From NCBI GenBank assembly GCA_039188975.1, contig JBCCYT010000004.1:8394-72393 (forward strand): a DNA stretch of 64,000 nt. The letters are read 5' to 3'. Within the stretch, counting starts at the first letter, position 1. Each line of letters opens with the position of its first letter. Below are positions 63,131-64,000 of this stretch, in pieces. Under the pieces are notes generated by a model that had not been told where the DNA came from, searched no databases, and saw only the letters and a program-made list of their open reading frames with translations. The DNA is from UBA11606 sp039188975 (GTDB lineage Bacteria; Actinomycetota; Acidimicrobiia; Acidimicrobiales; Aldehydirespiratoraceae). Position numbers and translations under genes: made by a program.

Positions 63131-64000
63131 GACAACACCAGCTGGCCCAGCTCCAGGTCCCACGCGCCGTACGCCGGGTCGATCACCGCTTCCGCGCCGA
63201 CCCGCTCGTTGGCAATCGCCGCGAGCTCCTCCAGATATCGCCCCGCTTCAGTATCGATCTGCTCCTGCAGGAAGCCGGCGACGTCAGCCTCTCCGAGTTC
63301 TGGGTGATTCTCGAGCGTTCCCGGACCGATCGATCGCACCTGGATGACGTGCCACCCAAACTGCGACTGCACCGGGCCGGTGACGCCAGGGCCGTTCTCT
63401 CGTGCGCCGTCACCGAACTCGGGAACGAACGTGGCGGTCGTGACACACCCGAGATCACCGCCGTTGGGACCGCTTGGGCCGGTGGAGTACTCGATCGCCA
63501 GTTCAGCAAAGTCGCCACCGGCCTGGGCGAGCGCGGCAACGTCGATGGCTTCGGCCTCGCTGTCGACCAGGATGTGACTCGAACACAGCACTTCGGGTGC
63601 CGCAGCTGGGTCGACGGCCCCGGTTGCGACATCTTCAGCGACCGACCGAGCCACCGCGAAGATCGCGTTGGCCCGAATCAGGTTGGCGTCCGGGTCGTCG
63701 TCTGCCGCCCCGACGAGCAGTTCGGCGTCGGCGAGATCGAGCTCTGTCACCGGCCGGCCGCTGGCCGCGAGGTCGAACTCGATGGCGGTCATGAGGAGCC
63801 ACAGGTCCAGCGCACCGGTGTCGTCGGCGCCGATCGCGGCGGCGAATGCGGCCAGTTCCGCAGCGGTCAGTGTGGCGTCATTGAACGTGACGACGGTCGC
63901 CGACTCATCAACGTCCAGGGGAGCGTCCGCATTGGCCGTCTCACTCGCCTGGTCGAGCGCAGAGTCGGCGTCTCCCGTGTCGCCCGAGGGCGACGCCGCG
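63127..64000 (-). CDS. PpiC-type peptidyl-prolyl isomerase, N terminus cut by the window edge
   Basis: The visible 290 residues read off the right edge with no start; the frame is open to 64000. The parvulin domain has CSSHILVDSEAEAIDVAAL, GGDFAELAIEYSTGPSGPNG, GDLGCVTTATFVPEFGDGA and PVQSQFGWHVIQV, with both conserved His of the fold. The N-terminal part contains a helical region LTAAELAAFAAAIG and an acidic Asp/Ala-rich stretch near the edge. Exported foldases of the PrsA/SurA type assist envelope proteins. The downstream degenerate paralog overlaps the stop. Confidence 0.85.
   Translation of the reverse strand, partial: AASPSGDTGDADSALDQASETANADAPLDVDESATVVTFNDATLTAAELAAFAAAIGADDTGALDLWLLMTAIEFDLAASGRPVTELDLADAELLVGAADDDPDANLIRANAIFAVARSVAEDVATGAVDPAAAPEVLCSSHILVDSEAEAIDVAALAQAGGDFAELAIEYSTGPSGPNGGDLGCVTTATFVPEFGDGARENGPGVTGPVQSQFGWHVIQVRSIGPGTLENHPELGEADVAGFLQEQIDTEAGRYLEELAAIANERVGAEAVIDPAYGAWDLELGQLVLS

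Overview
The window is 64 kb of very GC-rich DNA, densely coding on both strands, with no gap between genes longer than about 275 bp and no rRNA, tRNA, CRISPR array, phage region or classical insertion sequence that I can see. Gene content points to an actinobacterium, most likely of the class Acidimicrobiia (Ilumatobacter-like); this is inference from gene content, not a database result. The supporting signs are an F420-type deazaflavin reductase, mycofactocin-linked enzymes, a GlnR-like nitrogen regulator, a eukaryotic-type glutamine synthetase beside a type I enzyme, an Mt0933-like small protein, and many starts placed 6-8 nt after a TANNNT -10 box, which is the layout of leaderless actinobacterial genes.

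Region by region. 0-9.7 kb: a cut EEP-fold hydrolase, an acyltransferase with an SGNH domain, a serine hydrolase, a tandem pair of paralogous membrane proteins, a deazaflavin-dependent reductase coupled to a sigma-70 gene, and nadE with an esterase and an SRPBCC protein. 9.8-19.7 kb: a large LuxR-type ATPase regulator, then an iron-chelate ABC importer with three tandem, cysteine-rich lipoprotein binding proteins, two FecCD permeases and one ATPase, facing a siderophore-interacting reductase. 19.8-22.8 kb: DUF3179 lipoprotein, TSUP transporter and an anchored VCBS-like protein. 22.8-26.2 kb: a nitrogen hub, GSII divergent from GSI plus a GlnR-like regulator. 26.2-30.6 kb: a histidine-rich lipoprotein and an FbpABC ferric iron importer. 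30.6-36.7 kb: patatin and VOC pair, RidA, and a MoxR-VWA pair whose 3' end has been duplicated around a 2.2 kb insert carrying a beta-propeller/metzincin protein. 36.7-39.2 kb: NDMA-dependent alcohol dehydrogenase and tautomerase-like genes. 39.3-43.3 kb: the Anbu proteasome-like operon (cp-ATP-grasp, alpha-E, transglutaminase, Anbu). 43.3-49.6 kb: haloalkane dehalogenase, phosphotransferase, TOPRIM protein, SDR plus MftE-like gene, and a second acyltransferase. 49.6-55 kb: tryptophan-monooxygenase-like flavoenzyme, a Phd/PIN toxin-antitoxin pair, an amidase, an MftD-like flavoenzyme. 55-64 kb: stress-type small protein, Bax-inhibitor-1 protein, lon, an RHH-like protein, small accessory genes, a DmdA/GcvT-like methyltransferase and two parvulin-type lipoproteins.

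Working together: two separate iron importers and a ferric-siderophore reductase show heavy investment in iron. GSI, GSII and the GlnR-like regulator form a compact ammonium-assimilation unit with candidate 11-bp-spaced operator repeats between the divergent genes. NDMA-type alcohol dehydrogenase, SDR, MftE and MftD suggest mycofactocin redox chemistry, though the core genes mftA, mftB and mftC are not in the window. The most unusual items are the triple binding-protein cassette with two conserved cysteine pairs, and the 2.2 kb insert flanked by 61-bp direct repeats.
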